Shown piece by piece: positions 35,301-47,122 of a DNA stretch of 64,000 bases (positions are counted from its first letter, which is position 1; every line of letters begins with the position of its first letter). Made by a program: the position numbers and the translations under genes. The notes under the pieces were generated by a model. The model did no database searches. It was not told the origin of the DNA and worked only from the letters and a program-made list of their open reading frames with translations. The DNA is from Bugulina stolonifera (Eukaryota > Bryozoa > Gymnolaemata > Cheilostomatida > Bugulidae): NCBI GenBank assembly GCA_935421135.1, contig OW285192.1:9445501-9509500 (forward strand), read 5' to 3'.

Positions 35301-38300
35301 TATGAAGTAACAGTAATCTAGTCTCATTTAGGTGTAGACATAACGTAATATTATATTCTCACATTTTAATGGGCTAATAGTTGGAAATCTATTTTCAAAG
35401 TCCGGAGGTTATCAGCTCATCAGCTACAAGTCTCCTCAAAAGTAGAAAGACAAAAAGTCAAGGCTATTAACTTACTGTAACTGTGATTGGGTAGCTGTTA
35501 AGTCAGGGCTGTCGTAATCGGCTAGTGGGTAGCAACATATGATCAGAGAATGAATTCTTCGCATGTAGTTATCCATTTTTTAGTAGAAGAGTGACCTGAC
35601 CTCCTATGCAGTACCTTAGCCTACTAGTTCTTTAGCCTTAGGCCCTATGCCTAACCATTGACCCCCACCCCACCCTATCAGACTTGCATATTGCATATTA
35701 TACAAGTGTACTTCACTTCTCATAACCACATGTATAAAAGTATTTATTAGACATTATACATACATGCATATTAAAAAGCTTTTTCCAACATGCCCTTCTA
35801 AATACTGTATATTATCAATTATAGGTATAATTAGCAGAAACCATATTTTTAAACAAATACCTGAAACCACATTTTGTAATTTTGCCACATGGTGCCACAT
35901 TCTTTAATGTCTTCCAAAACTCTGTCACCATCGTATTCTTGTGTGTAATATAGAAAATATAGGAATACAATAACAGACGACAATGGTGAATCTCTGGAGA
36001 GAGCCAAATGCAAATGGTAAACAACCCACTCTAACGGCTGGCCACTGGTTATGGTTTATGTGTGTGCCAGCTTCAACCAGTCTAGAGTTTTGGGAGTTTG
36101 GAATTGTAACTCTATTATACTCTAATTTATGTCCATAAGCTTATCCCCAAAAACTCAAAACTCTAACTGGTATGAGTTTTTTTAGTAGCATGTGATAACT
36201 AAAACAAAAGACCAAAGACTAATTTTTTTATTATCAACTGTTAGTTTGACTGCCAAATCAGTAGAACGAATATTATAAACTTTTCGAAACATTTCTGGTT
36301 GTCACATGTTAGCTACTTGTTGTGATTTAATAACGCCATCAAGTACGATATTTCAGATACATGTTTGATGCTAAACATTAACATCTATTATTTCCATATA
36401 ATTTTCAGACAAGAGAAATTGGAAAGGTGCACAGTATGATCCTACTATATTGTCTGTGAATAGTTTCATTCAAACAGTTGTATTAGTTGTTGTCGATATT
36501 ATCTACTGTATCTTTCACTTTATTGGCTGCTTTGAGATGCGCTACAAATCTCTTTTTTCTGTTTAAAATACTGTGTTGCTCGTTTGGCTTCAAGCTTATG
36601 GTTTCATTTTGTGGAGTGACTGTGACTGTGACTGTGACTGTGAATATTGTTGTGCTGGTTAATTTCATAAATTTGATCATTTAACTGTGTTATTTATACT
36701 GGCTATAGCAGTTGGGTTGCGTTTTGCACAAAAAACTTCATATTATGTAATATTTGTGGAATATGAATGTCAATTACTAAGTACATGTACAGCATGTGTA
36801 TACCTTAGGCATTGTGTCCCATGCAGAGACAAATGCTATAGGTAATGTACAAGTGAGTATCTGACTGATGTTCATGAGTAATTATTCATCAGGGTAGACA
36901 CCCTCTGTAGCGTAATGTTGCATGCAAGTAATTGTAATCGTTAGCACCAATGATTAGTTAATGCCTTTTTTAAATTCTTGGCACAGGTTCACTTCAATGA
37001 AGAAGGAAGTGATTGAATCGGCGTGTTGTGATGCAGAGTTTCTAAAACTTCTACTTGCTAAAGACGTCCCTATACACTCTCCCAAAACCGGTTAGCATCA
37101 TCTACCTTTCCTATATACATGAGCTGATAAATCTTAAATATGTACTCTAAGATTGTCCATGTTTTATTTGTATGTATGTACATAAATAATAGAAGTGATG
37201 ATGTTGTTATTTTGTAATGCATGTGTGATGAGACAAGGGTGCCTGTCCTCACTCCCCAATGCATGGCAGCTCCACGTGAAATATTTACATGACTTGAGCT
37301 CAGAAAGCAATGTTGGCAAGACATGAATGTTACATGAAGTCGCGCTTACAGTTTACTGTTCTGTTAAAGGTCTACTAATACAGCTGTTCTGCTCAGTGTT
37401 TGAGTACGCATATCCTATAGAGAGGCACATAGCAGAGAGCGAGGGAGTTTTCAAACTAAACACAAACTTCAAGTTTCCCAGCTCTGAATCGGCTAATCAA
37501 TCAAAATGCCCGCAATCAGCTTCGGTGATGTCTAGTGGAGAAACAAACAGCACCTCTGCGATGCCAGACATTGATCTCTCAAGTGAACTTATTACTAAGA
37601 CACCAAAGGTATAGCATGATATTTTTGATAATAATAAGTAGAGGCAATTAAACTTCTCAATTAATGAGAGGTGTAAGGTCTAGGCAGATGTTTAAACATG
37701 TGATAATGAACAAAATATTTGAGAGAATATAAAACCTGGGATTACAATGGACTTGGAATCTTACACCGGTTACCAATTGGCTGCTGCCCAGGTAATTGAC
37801 CTTGACATTATTCTATATTAATATTATTGATAATGTTTTGCATTTTGCATTGCTGTACATAGTATGTCGTTTAGTCTACAAAACATAACATTTGAACCAA
37901 TCAGATTGTTGGGTATTTTAGCTTATAGGTATTCTACTACGTCAAGATGAAAGCGATGTTCAGGCCTACTTGGTAAAAGTAATGAAACTATGCCATACTA
38001 TACTACTCCATCCTCACAACGCCCTCTGTTTTCTCTGTTGTATATTCTATAATCTATATTAATATGTTCATACTAACAAAATAACTGTCTGAAGGCAGGA
38101 GTCTGATTAATTAGTGATTGTCCTCTCTTTGAGAAACAAGAAATAACAATTCCAAAGCTATGAACATGATTTATAACCAGAGTATCTAACATAACTCTGT
38201 TAACTGATTTGGAGCTAACCTTTTAAGACTATTTGGATTTCTTTTGGATTTCAGTACGGCTGCTTATCATATTGTTTCCTTAACCATAAACAGCATTAGG

Positions 38301-41300
38301 TAAAGAAGCAATCAAATGGGAGAGGACAACTTCTTATGAATGTTTATGATGGGTTGCCATAGCTTTATATGCATGCCCATTTTATACCTACCTTACATAC
38401 TTGCTTTTACATGACTGTACATCTGTAAACACACTTACATCTACTCAATGTACTTACATGTACTCAATGTACTTACATCTACTCAATGTACTTACATGTA
38501 CTCAACGTACTTACATGTACATCCACAAGACTGACTTTAATAAACAACTCTTAAGCATTGAGAACCTGAATGTAAAATCTATCATAATATTTTCAACAAG
38601 CACATTGCACTAAACCTTCCATGCACACTGTTGTATTGCATGTGATCTTGTATTTAGAAACACTATTTACATGTAGATGGACATGTACCAACTTTGCATG
38701 CATGTACATCGTAAACACACTACCAATACTATGTGTCACTGTGAAGTTACTGTATATGCATGCATAGCTTATTATGATTTTTTCATGTATCACATTGTCC
38801 TTGTAGTGCTTCAATATGTCCAGCATTTACATGATTGGTGCATCATATACCTAGACATCTAACACGAAAACAGTAGGAAAAATAATAAATAAAATCTTTT
38901 TAAAAACTCTGAACTAGATAGTAGCGATATACATATACATTGTATTTAGCAGAAATTTAAATAGTGCGAACTATTAGTTGAATTATCGTGTACTAATAAC
39001 ATCATAATCGTGTAAAGAACTAAATGTTGTGAATATTGACGGCCGGTCAGTAGACCTGTTAACCAACTTACCCTGTTTGAATTGAACTTGAAACCCTTCC
39101 TCTTTCTGGTTGAGCATGTGGGAACTCCGCTAAGCTTTGAGTGTTTCGCTTGGGTGCTGGAGAGGAGTGTTCAACATGTTGTTTCTTAAATACAGTGTTC
39201 CATACCAACATTCATCATCTTGGGATAAACATTTTTGCTGCAGTAGATTATACATGTACCTTCCCCACTGTTGATCACTCATTATAAATTGGAAAGTCAG
39301 CCATGTTGTGTCTAATAATTCATTTCCTGCTACCATAAAATACAAAAGTCCAAAGTATACATTATTGCCAGTGAAATAAGAGACACAACTTCTCTTATCA
39401 AATAATCTTTAATACAAAGTTTATTTTGTTAGAGGAATATGCGTAGATACATAATATGTGCATCAGCTAAACATACAATTCCATTTGGAACACATATAGA
39501 AAGTGCTGCACCATTATAACCTATAAACTGCATTTTGTAGACATCAATGGTTAAGAGAAGCGAGAGCAGAGGAAGTTCCTCAGAGAGCCAGTCTGTAGAT
39601 GGGAGGTTATATGGCGACGTCCCGTGCGTCCTCATGCCTTGTATTAGAACTGGAGCTAAACCTGATTATGTAGGCAAGGTTAGTGTCCAACATTTGTATA
39701 ATTGTCTAATCATATTACAAATTTTAATGGAGACAGTTGATATAATATATTAATCACACATGTACAGCTTGCAACATGCTCTGTTGTATCACATGCATAC
39801 CATCAAGCAGTAGAACTGTTTGATGACTATAAAATGTTTGCATGCACAAATCTGTGTGAAGTTCAGTTCAGTTTTAGCATTCCACGGTTCCGTTGCGGAA
39901 TTCTTTGTCAATAGTGGGCATTATTTGTAGGAAATGACATTGCTGAGAACTCAAGGGTTCCACCATCTGACCGGTATATTTGTATTTCCTGTCTACACTC
40001 CACCTGGGATATTCTCTCGCCTGGCTGTTCGACTCAACCAGCCTCAGTTTGAACTGCAATATATTGCCCACTGGAATAATGGATTTTACGCCAAACACAA
40101 GACCAATAAGACGGCATACATTGTAGAGTAAGTCGTTGCCCTTACGGTACACCCGCTGTCACAATTAGTTATAGTACCACAGGCTACTATCAGTGTTTTC
40201 AGAGAAAGACTGTATTGTCATGAATGTCGTAATCATACAATTTATTTTTATTAAATATTTTCATAAAATGTTGAAGTATATAGGGAGTTTAAATACACAT
40301 AAGGATTTTGTGTCATGGATAGTAAAATATACAGTACAGGTCATGAGGGTGTAAGCTGCACTTCGTCTATAACTTTATAACAGGATTCTCAATCATTTTA
40401 CCGAAATAGATTCTGGGAGGAAAAGATAAAGTCAAGAGATGGTGAGGTAGAGTCTCGGACGCACTGGAGATTTGAGGCGTGCAAAGAAGAACGAATAGAC
40501 TTCATAGCCGTGCAGGAGATGTGGGCAGATTTTCTGCCTTTACTTATGGATGCAGAGAAACTAATAGCTCAATATAAAGGTGAATTAAGCCTTTTAAACC
40601 ATATGGATCACAACATATACTTGTAGTATGTAGGCTCCACAGTTCTGCTATGCGGCATACATTTTGCAAGTATATATGTTTAGTACTTGCACACATACAC
40701 CACACAAGGGTATGGCTCTACATGTACATGGACAGTAGAACGCACGGTAATGCATAACAATTCTACAGCATGTGCATATACTTGTACTTACATGTACATC
40801 AAATAATATAGCACCACATTATAACACTAGCATGGTGTTGCAATTAGTTTCATCACATGAATGTGATTGTTTTTTAATGCATGTACATGAATAGTACGAT
40901 GGTACAAATGTATGATGCTATAGTTGATGTACTCTAAGTAGCGTACATGTACATGAATGTTTTATCCAGGTTTGAGAGTAGAAAGATACGCCGAATGTCC
41001 TCATTGTACCCAGCAAACCTTTACCGGCGAATGGACGGCTCCCAAAGACCTACAGGAAGGGGCGGACCCTACATGTAGCTCTTGCAAGAAAAATGTTAAA
41101 AGAGAGCTATTAATCCAGCCCAAAGAGCGTAAAGCAGGTAAAAAAATACCTTAAATTAAATTAAACTATTTACAATTTATGTATGCTAGAACAACTCCTT
41201 AGTGTTTCAGTGATCATAGTAAAGACACTGTGAGACATAACTTTGATTGAATCAATTTAGCTGAGCAGTTATGGAAGGTAATAATGGAGTTAAACCGCAG

Positions 41301-42185
41301 ACGTAAGTTAAGAGCGGAACAACAGTCACCGAACTTCACACAGAATAAAATGAAGAAGGTGTTGTCTGCATTTGGCATTCCAGCGAGAACTTGATCATCC
41401 GAAATATCTGGTAGCAGAGTGGGTATCAAACCTAAGCTGTGGCTAACTTGCATTGCACCCAAGTTTTTGCTGGACGGGTTGGCATATACCTCAACAACAC
41501 AGCTAATCACTAACCACAGGTCTTGCTGACAGCTGATATTAAACGATGAGCTGCTGTTGTATTGAACATCAACTAACTATACTTGTAACCTTCTTATTCC
41601 ATTCAGAGAGAAGACAACTTCTAACTTCTTTTTGCTATGAATAACAATGCACTTTTGTAACCCAAGCTATTCAATGGATTATAACAGCTCTATGGCTATA
41701 TTTACTTTCTTGGTTTATGCCCATATACATGTACATTGTATATACCTATTAATAGTGAATAATTAATAAAGCACAACATAATAATATAGGATGGCAGATC
41801 AGATATGAAAAGAAAGGAGAAGAATTGAATTATCAATGTGACTTTCGGTGACAGAAGTAGAGAAAGTGTTTATGCACATTACGATACATGTACATGTGCC
41901 TTTAACCTAAGTGGATTGTCTTCTCAATAGCACATGACCTATGATAGTACATGCATGCAGTAGGCCTGTACACAAGCCAACTTAGTGACACTGTATGCTA
42001 TTTTTACAGAGGACGTTGACAGAGTTTTTGCCGAGCTAGCCCGGAGGAGAGGGGTACAGTTACCATCAGTGACTTCCTCTAGTGCCAGTTCCCAATACAG
42101 CAGTATCATAGAGAAGACAACTACTAAACCTACATCTCAATCTTCTAGAAGGTTCAGCACAACTCCCAACTCACGCTTTACCTAG
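26382..42185 (+). CDS. ROCO family protein (LRR-Roc-COR, MASL1/MFHAS1-like) with C-terminal zinc ribbon
   Basis: Twenty-one coding exons trace with GT-AG borders and closing phase: 26382-26643, 27777-27953, 28935-29090, 29636-29842, 30164-30281, 30620-30791, 31179-31335, 31646-31801, 31888-32034, 32939-33129, 33450-33578, 33727-33892, 34515-34654, 35013-35242, 36987-37090, 37370-37608, 39541-39678, 39931-40127, 40410-40579, 40970-41137, 42010-42185. The product is 1199 residues. A Ser/Arg-rich N-terminus precedes leucine-rich repeats (~200-468), a Roc GTPase (P-loop GPKSSGKTS at 476-484, WDFSG at 528-532, THAD at 589-592) and a COR domain. No kinase or death domain is visible. ROCO proteins are cytoplasmic GTPases that dimerise through COR; MFHAS1 modulates inflammatory signalling. 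The domain call is firm, the exact orthologue is not. The start at 26382 is the first Met; 25213 is an alternative. Confidence 0.9.
29636..31801 (+). other. Leucine-rich repeat exons of the ROCO gene
   Basis: Five exons (29636-29842, 30164-30281, 30620-30791, 31179-31335, 31646-31801) encode LxxLxLxxNxL repeats such as LERLDLSCNSL, LIELNLNSNLL, LRVLNLQSNEI and LIQLNISHNKL. The last exon is the usual ROCO cap with LRENPIRSPP followed by YFQEI just before the P-loop. Introns split repeats at differing phases (1, 2, 0), so exons are not one-repeat modules. Confidence 0.85.
32546..32732. mobile_element. Pogo/Tc1-like MITE in a ROCO intron
   Basis: A 187-bp element with inverted ends of about 26 bases: CAGTGAAACTTGCTTAAT at the left and the complement of ATTAAGCAAGTTCCACTG at the right, differing at two or three positions. 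TA follows the right end; the left has CA, so the TA target site is only half preserved. The interior repeats TTTGAATTAGGCCGAG-like motifs. Confidence 0.6.
32796..32845 (+). repeat. tRNA-like box B remnant, possibly from a SINE
   Basis: CCGGGTTCAAACCCCAG at about 32820 matches a pol III box B and can form a near-perfect T arm. There is no convincing box A or cloverleaf upstream, so this is not a tRNA gene. Confidence 0.25.
34515..37608 (+). other. COR domain exons and serine-rich linker
   Basis: Exons 34515-34654, 35013-35242, 36987-37090 and 37370-37608 encode the COR region: IPSLWVGV at its start, then YLHDTGTIVWLHDD and FLRPRWLIDVIKSLV, the standard COR signature for dimerisation. The last of these exons ends in a Ser/Thr-rich linker with no predicted fold. 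Confidence 0.8.
38437..38520. repeat. 19-bp minisatellite in a ROCO intron
   Basis: About four and a half units of ACATSTACTCAATGTACTT lie in tandem. They match the genome-wide ACATGTAC habit of this window and have no coding role. Confidence 0.8.
39541..42185 (+). other. ROCO C-terminal region with zinc ribbon
   Basis: Exons 39541-39678, 39931-40127, 40410-40579, 40970-41137 and 42010-42185. The 39931 and 40410 exons encode a beta-rich region (LTGIFVFPVYTPPGIF, RLAVRLNQPQFELQY). Exon 40970 holds CPHC (residues 1095-1098) and CSSC (1121-1124), spaced as a zinc ribbon. The final exon is Ser/Thr/Arg-rich and ends at TAG 42183-42185. Confidence 0.75.
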
Positions 42186-44367
42186 CTTTAGGAACTATGA
42201 CATCAGTATATAAGATCCTGCTCTATGGCAGGCCTACCTACACAAGTATAGCTAGCGAAGCCTTAGGCCTCAGCATCAATACAATTTATATAATGAAATA
42301 CGGTTTTCCAAGGTTTTCCAGTCTGAATGCATTTATTTGCTCATTGTCTCCCTTGCATGCGTTTCGGAAGATCAGAAAAAAGACTACTGTGATATTTCGT
42401 TTCTATACATTATTGTTATTATGCTCAGAATTCTCCAAACTGATTCTCTAGGAAGTCATCGGTATTAGTTTGATTACCAAAGTCTGTATTTTTATACTTC
42501 AATATCAAATGTACACATCAGCTATAAATAACACCTACTAATGTATAAAATGTCAATTTCTATTAACAATTTGTAACTACAGGAATTTCTGACATACAGT
42601 AAAACAGTTATATTTTTGTATACATGAATTATAGTAAACCTCTCTCTTTTAAAATACATAGCCTACCACTTGTCTGCTCAATGCACAGTCTTCAATACTA
42701 CATGTATTTCTGTAATGGTTCTTATTATGGCTTATAGACTATTTTTATGACAAATTATACATGTAAGTGTTAAGGCGTTGGAATTTATTTTCTTACCAGA
42801 AATTTCAGAATACTGATGAGAAAGTATTACTACATGTACGAGTATAATGGAAATCTGAAATATTTTCAATGAAATAATGTATCATAATTATTAGTTTTCA
42901 ACATAAAAATTATTTTGCTACAAAATTCTCTTTAATATTATGATTATTTTCAACCGACCTGTGCAAAGTTTTCATCATATTCCACAGCTCATAATGGTTG
43001 TTTCATATACAGCACAGGTATAACATCTCCACACAGTTGATCATAAAGTGTATCTGAACCACATTTTAAGAATGTGAGTATAATTAGCCTGAGTTCCAAG
43101 GCTTTCAAAAGAACAGATGTACAAGTCTCTTTAACGGGTACAGAATGGCCAACGGTTTGCAGACGCTAGTGTAGTGAAATGATTATCAAAGGAGCATAAT
43201 GTTGAAACATGTTTTGGCAACTTTAAAGAACTGTGGGATGACCGTAGAGCATGTTTGGTCAAGGATATATTACATTATATTACAGTGGTCAACTCTGAAC
43301 ACCATGAAGATATTTTAGCACATGCAGTGTCGGTGCAATGGTTTTAGTCATGAATTATATTTATATTTCAATAATACATATAACTATTAGTTTGCAAAAA
43401 CATAGTTCAATGAGTGGAGTGTTAAAATTAAAAAAATTAATTTGGTTGGAGTGACATAATTTTTCTTTGTTTTACCAAAAAGTCTAAAGCAAAATAGATC
43501 AATAAGTAAGTACGCAAGATAATTATTATGCTTTGTAAAAACAGATTAGTCCAAACAGAGAACTGGTTATAACAGAGTTTTTTCAAGTGCACAGTTTTGT
43601 TTTATAATAATGCAAGACACATCTCAACGTGTAAGATAAGAGATGTTAAAAAAAGAATGCACTATTGCATATAAAATTCAACAAAAATATAATAATATAT
43701 ACTTATGATAAGTAGCAATAAAATAGTATAAAAATTTATTGTGTAATGGTATACAGTACATACAGTGTATAGCCTCTTCGTGAACGTCTTTGACTAGCGA
43801 ACATAATATTGCCTCTGCAATTTCTATCAACCATGTGTTATGGATATGGTAGGCCCACCAAGGCCTAGATAGAAGTATCTGTTATGCATGCTTAGTGTAA
43901 TTATAAAAATACATGTATGTGGATTCTTTAAATTTTTAAACCAACTTTAGAGTTAAAAAAATATATAAATTTGACCGCAAACGAAACCTTACAAAATTGT
44001 TATACATGTAAGTGAATAAACACCAACTAAATATTTTGGTGCATTATCCTGCGACCAGAGAGTCTATTGCATGGCACACTAAATATGAGCTACATGCTCA
44101 TTGGCTATTCATATCGCAAGAACTATCCTCATGCTGCAACTATGCATGCATATCCTTTAGAGATTAGAGCCTATTCCCATAATGTTTGGACTAAGCAGGA
44201 CTAAGAGCCTCTATTTCTGCATTAATCTTTAGGTATTTGTAAGTAATTCTATTCACCATATAGCCTTATTTCCATCTTTGTCTCTATACATTTCTAAGTA
44301 ATGATATAGACCAATAGCCTCTACCTCTGTCCATATATTTACATATTTGTAATTAATGCTGATCACC
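42186..44367. other. Convergent intergenic region, no gene seen
   Basis: AT-rich sequence between the 3' ends of the ROCO gene (+) and the charged-tail exons (-). It holds the 3' UTRs of both genes. I see no long ORF, inverted-repeat element or RNA gene. Confidence 0.5.
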
Positions 44368-46457
44368 CTAGTCTCTATCTCTGTCTTTGTCTTTATTTTT
44401 CTTTTTTTTCTTATGTTTTTCTTTCCTCTCAAGTTCTTCCTCCTCCTCTTCGTTGATTGGTTCCAGATCATCTGACTTAGACTTCTTCTTTTTATGCTTT
44501 TTCTCTTCACTAAAAATACAGGACAGTATCAGAAGTATGAGTGCTGTTAGACATGAAGGGCCCTTCAAAGCTTTCTATGCGGAGTTGGGTGGAACAGATC
44601 ACCTTCCACAATAGGCATGAGGAAGACTTGACTCTAGCGCTCAGGCTCGTTGGCAGCATGTCAACCATCGTAGTGACTGTGCCATCCTGTTAAAGCTACA
44701 TAATTTATGTAATAGGACAACAAATTATAACATACCTATAGTTTCCCAATATTAGTTTATCCAGTACTTTATTGTGCACTGAATTGCTAGTAAGTGCACT
44801 CATTTCCAAGGAGTATTCTGTATATTTTTTTTCACTGATTTATTCCAGTGTAGAATTTCGAACATAATAGGAAAGCTACATAATATAAGTAGCTGGTTAA
44901 TCTAATATTCTATCTCTGTCCTGCTAGCCAATTCCCTTTTACCTGTGGCACTGTAGTTATTGATTAAACAATCTATGTAATAGCTCCTATTATAACACAA
45001 TGTAAAACCATTTTTATCGGTAAACGTTGCTTGTGCACCACGTAGGTAAACTTATGTATGTGTCAGAAAGTGTCTCTTTTTGGTCTGAATATAAACAGCA
45101 AATATTTGCCATAGCATAGAGAAGTAACTCATGAAAGATTTATTCCATCATAATTATTTACACACACATTTACAATGACCTGAAATATTATAATAATGGT
45201 TTCTTCGCGAACTAGCTTTTAAGACCATACATAGAATTTACCTCTTCTCTGATCTCTCCTTCTCCTCTCCACGCTCATTATCTTTATCTTTGTCTTTCTT
45301 TTTCTTCTTCTTCTTTTCTTTGGCAGGCTCTTCGTCTACCGTCTTTATGATGTCATCTATATCGTCATCAATCTAGAAGAAAGGCACCAAAGCATAATAG
45401 TCGGTAATTAAATCATGTTTAGCCACCACCTGTTAATATGTTCAACAACCACCTTCTTCTGCTTGTCATTATAATATTGATACGACCAAATTAGAGCATT
45501 ATGCAATTGCTCAATACATATTATATTCAATACAATATACACGTACATGTAATATAAATTAATTCATTTGCATGTAGGCTACAAGACATAATTATAGTAA
45601 CGCACATGTAGTTATAATTTTGCTGTTTAACGTGCTGCTCGAAGAAATCTTGATGTATTTAGGTGTTAAAAAAGGGTTTTAGTACGCTTTAACTTACATT
45701 GTCTTTGGATTTCTTCTTAGGCTTATCGTCTTCCCAGCTGTCATCTTCATCTAAAAATATAAAATTTCACGTAATGTGATGTAAATATACATCATTATAA
45801 ACCGCACTGCACATTGTATGCCCAGATCGGTAACGTGATAGTTGCCAGAGGCAGATAGCACTATCTATGTACATTGTGCAGACGTGTATATGTTTGTAGA
45901 GAATAAACTGCTCCATCTGTTTAGAGGCACTGTGTATATGTCAGAACAAGTTTAGAACCAAAATTTAAGGACCAACTCGTTTATTGAGATCTCAGCGGGA
46001 GTTCTCCCGCACACTAGAATAACAAGATTAAAGGCCATTTAAAAATGTGTGTATGTGATATGGTCAAGTTTTTTGGGTAAAGACCAGAGAACCGGAGTGA
46101 AAAATCAAAGGAGTTGCGCACAGAATCCACAATTTTCACCAAATTTCCACAGGCAACAGACCATGAGCACAGCGTCACGGTTTGCTCATAGACACAGTAT
46201 GGTTACAATAATCAAACATCTTTCTGATACCAGTAGCACTGTCTTACCTTTGGCCTTCTTCTTCTCCTTTTTCTCCGATTTAGCAGAATCAACATCTCTT
46301 GGTTCAGGTTTAGGTAAAGCTAAGCTGAAGTTAATTGGACCTTTAATGACAGTCGTACCGAGGGGTATCTTTATATGACTCTTTGACCCTATCTTACTCA
46401 TGTCTAGCATGGCGTCGCATTCCTCCGCATATCCCTCGGTGAAGTATGCGGGGTCAG
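44368..46457 (-). CDS. Lys/Asp-rich terminal exons, probably an alternative tail of the TMEM26-like gene
   Basis: Four exons on the - strand join in phase: 46457-46248, 45750-45698, 45372-45242 and 44509-44368 (TAG at 44368-44370). The first encodes an ordered part (YFTEGYAEECDAMLDMSK, IPLGTTVIKGPINFSLAL); the rest is low-complexity lysine and acidic sequence ending in KDKDRDRD. There is no start codon compatible with their upstream border, and no other coding exon between 46457 and 47123. The first exon begins in phase 1, which fits a donor (AGAG/GTCTGA, weak) at 47158 inside the terminal TMEM26-like exon; joined that way the protein would have about 596 residues. Alternatively they are the 3' part of a separate gene whose first exon I missed. 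The exon chain is well supported, the parent gene is not. Confidence 0.5.
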
Positions 46458-47122
46458 CTGTAGTGAGATAAATTTATGGTATCAGATGGCTAACAGTTTA
46501 TGATTACTGAGAAATAATTCAGAGGAAAAATCTTTGCTACGAGTAGTGAAATACAGAAGATGGATGCTAGAGATCATTTACTTCACATTCTGAGAAATGT
46601 CATTGAACTGCGCTGGCATTTACCTTTTCCTGGTATAAGGTAATGTCCTGACTTTCTTTGTGCATAGAAACTTTATTTATGCATGTAATTGTGATTGGAA
46701 ATTACGAAAGCAATAAACATATAGTTCACTATATCAGTAAATTTTATACTTGGCCATAATAATTCATAATTCCTGTAAAATGTGTCCATAATGTTATTAT
46801 GCTGTTATGATTTCTTTTCTCTATGAAGGATAAATTTATCAAATAGAAAGTCAGCAATTATCTTGTTCTGTTATTGATTGATAAAGTGCAGGGCCTACAG
46901 CTTAGTTGTATATGGAAATACTTTAGGTTTACCTACTTGAAATAACAACAAGTATGCAGTTATGTTAAAAGGAATAACCAGTAATGGTGCCTTACTTTGA
47001 AGTCAATTTTAGTACCATTCTAAACCAAATATTCAAACAGTTATTGCACAATATTCTAAATTAACATAATCATGTTCTCTTATTAATAATTCCAAAGGAT
47101 TTTTAATCCTATAATATACAAT

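Noticed and set aside
36611..36645. GTGACT hexamer run in a ROCO intron
   Set aside because: A few units of simple repeat in an intron; no further structure.
44368..45372. Resemblance of the Lys-rich tail to the hinge of AP-3 delta
   Set aside because: The likeness lies only in low-complexity lysine runs; none of the adaptin or ear-domain sequence is present.
46049..46378. 109-codon + strand ORF antisense to a charged-tail exon
   Set aside because: The - strand exon has phase-consistent splice sites; the + strand reading is a shadow.
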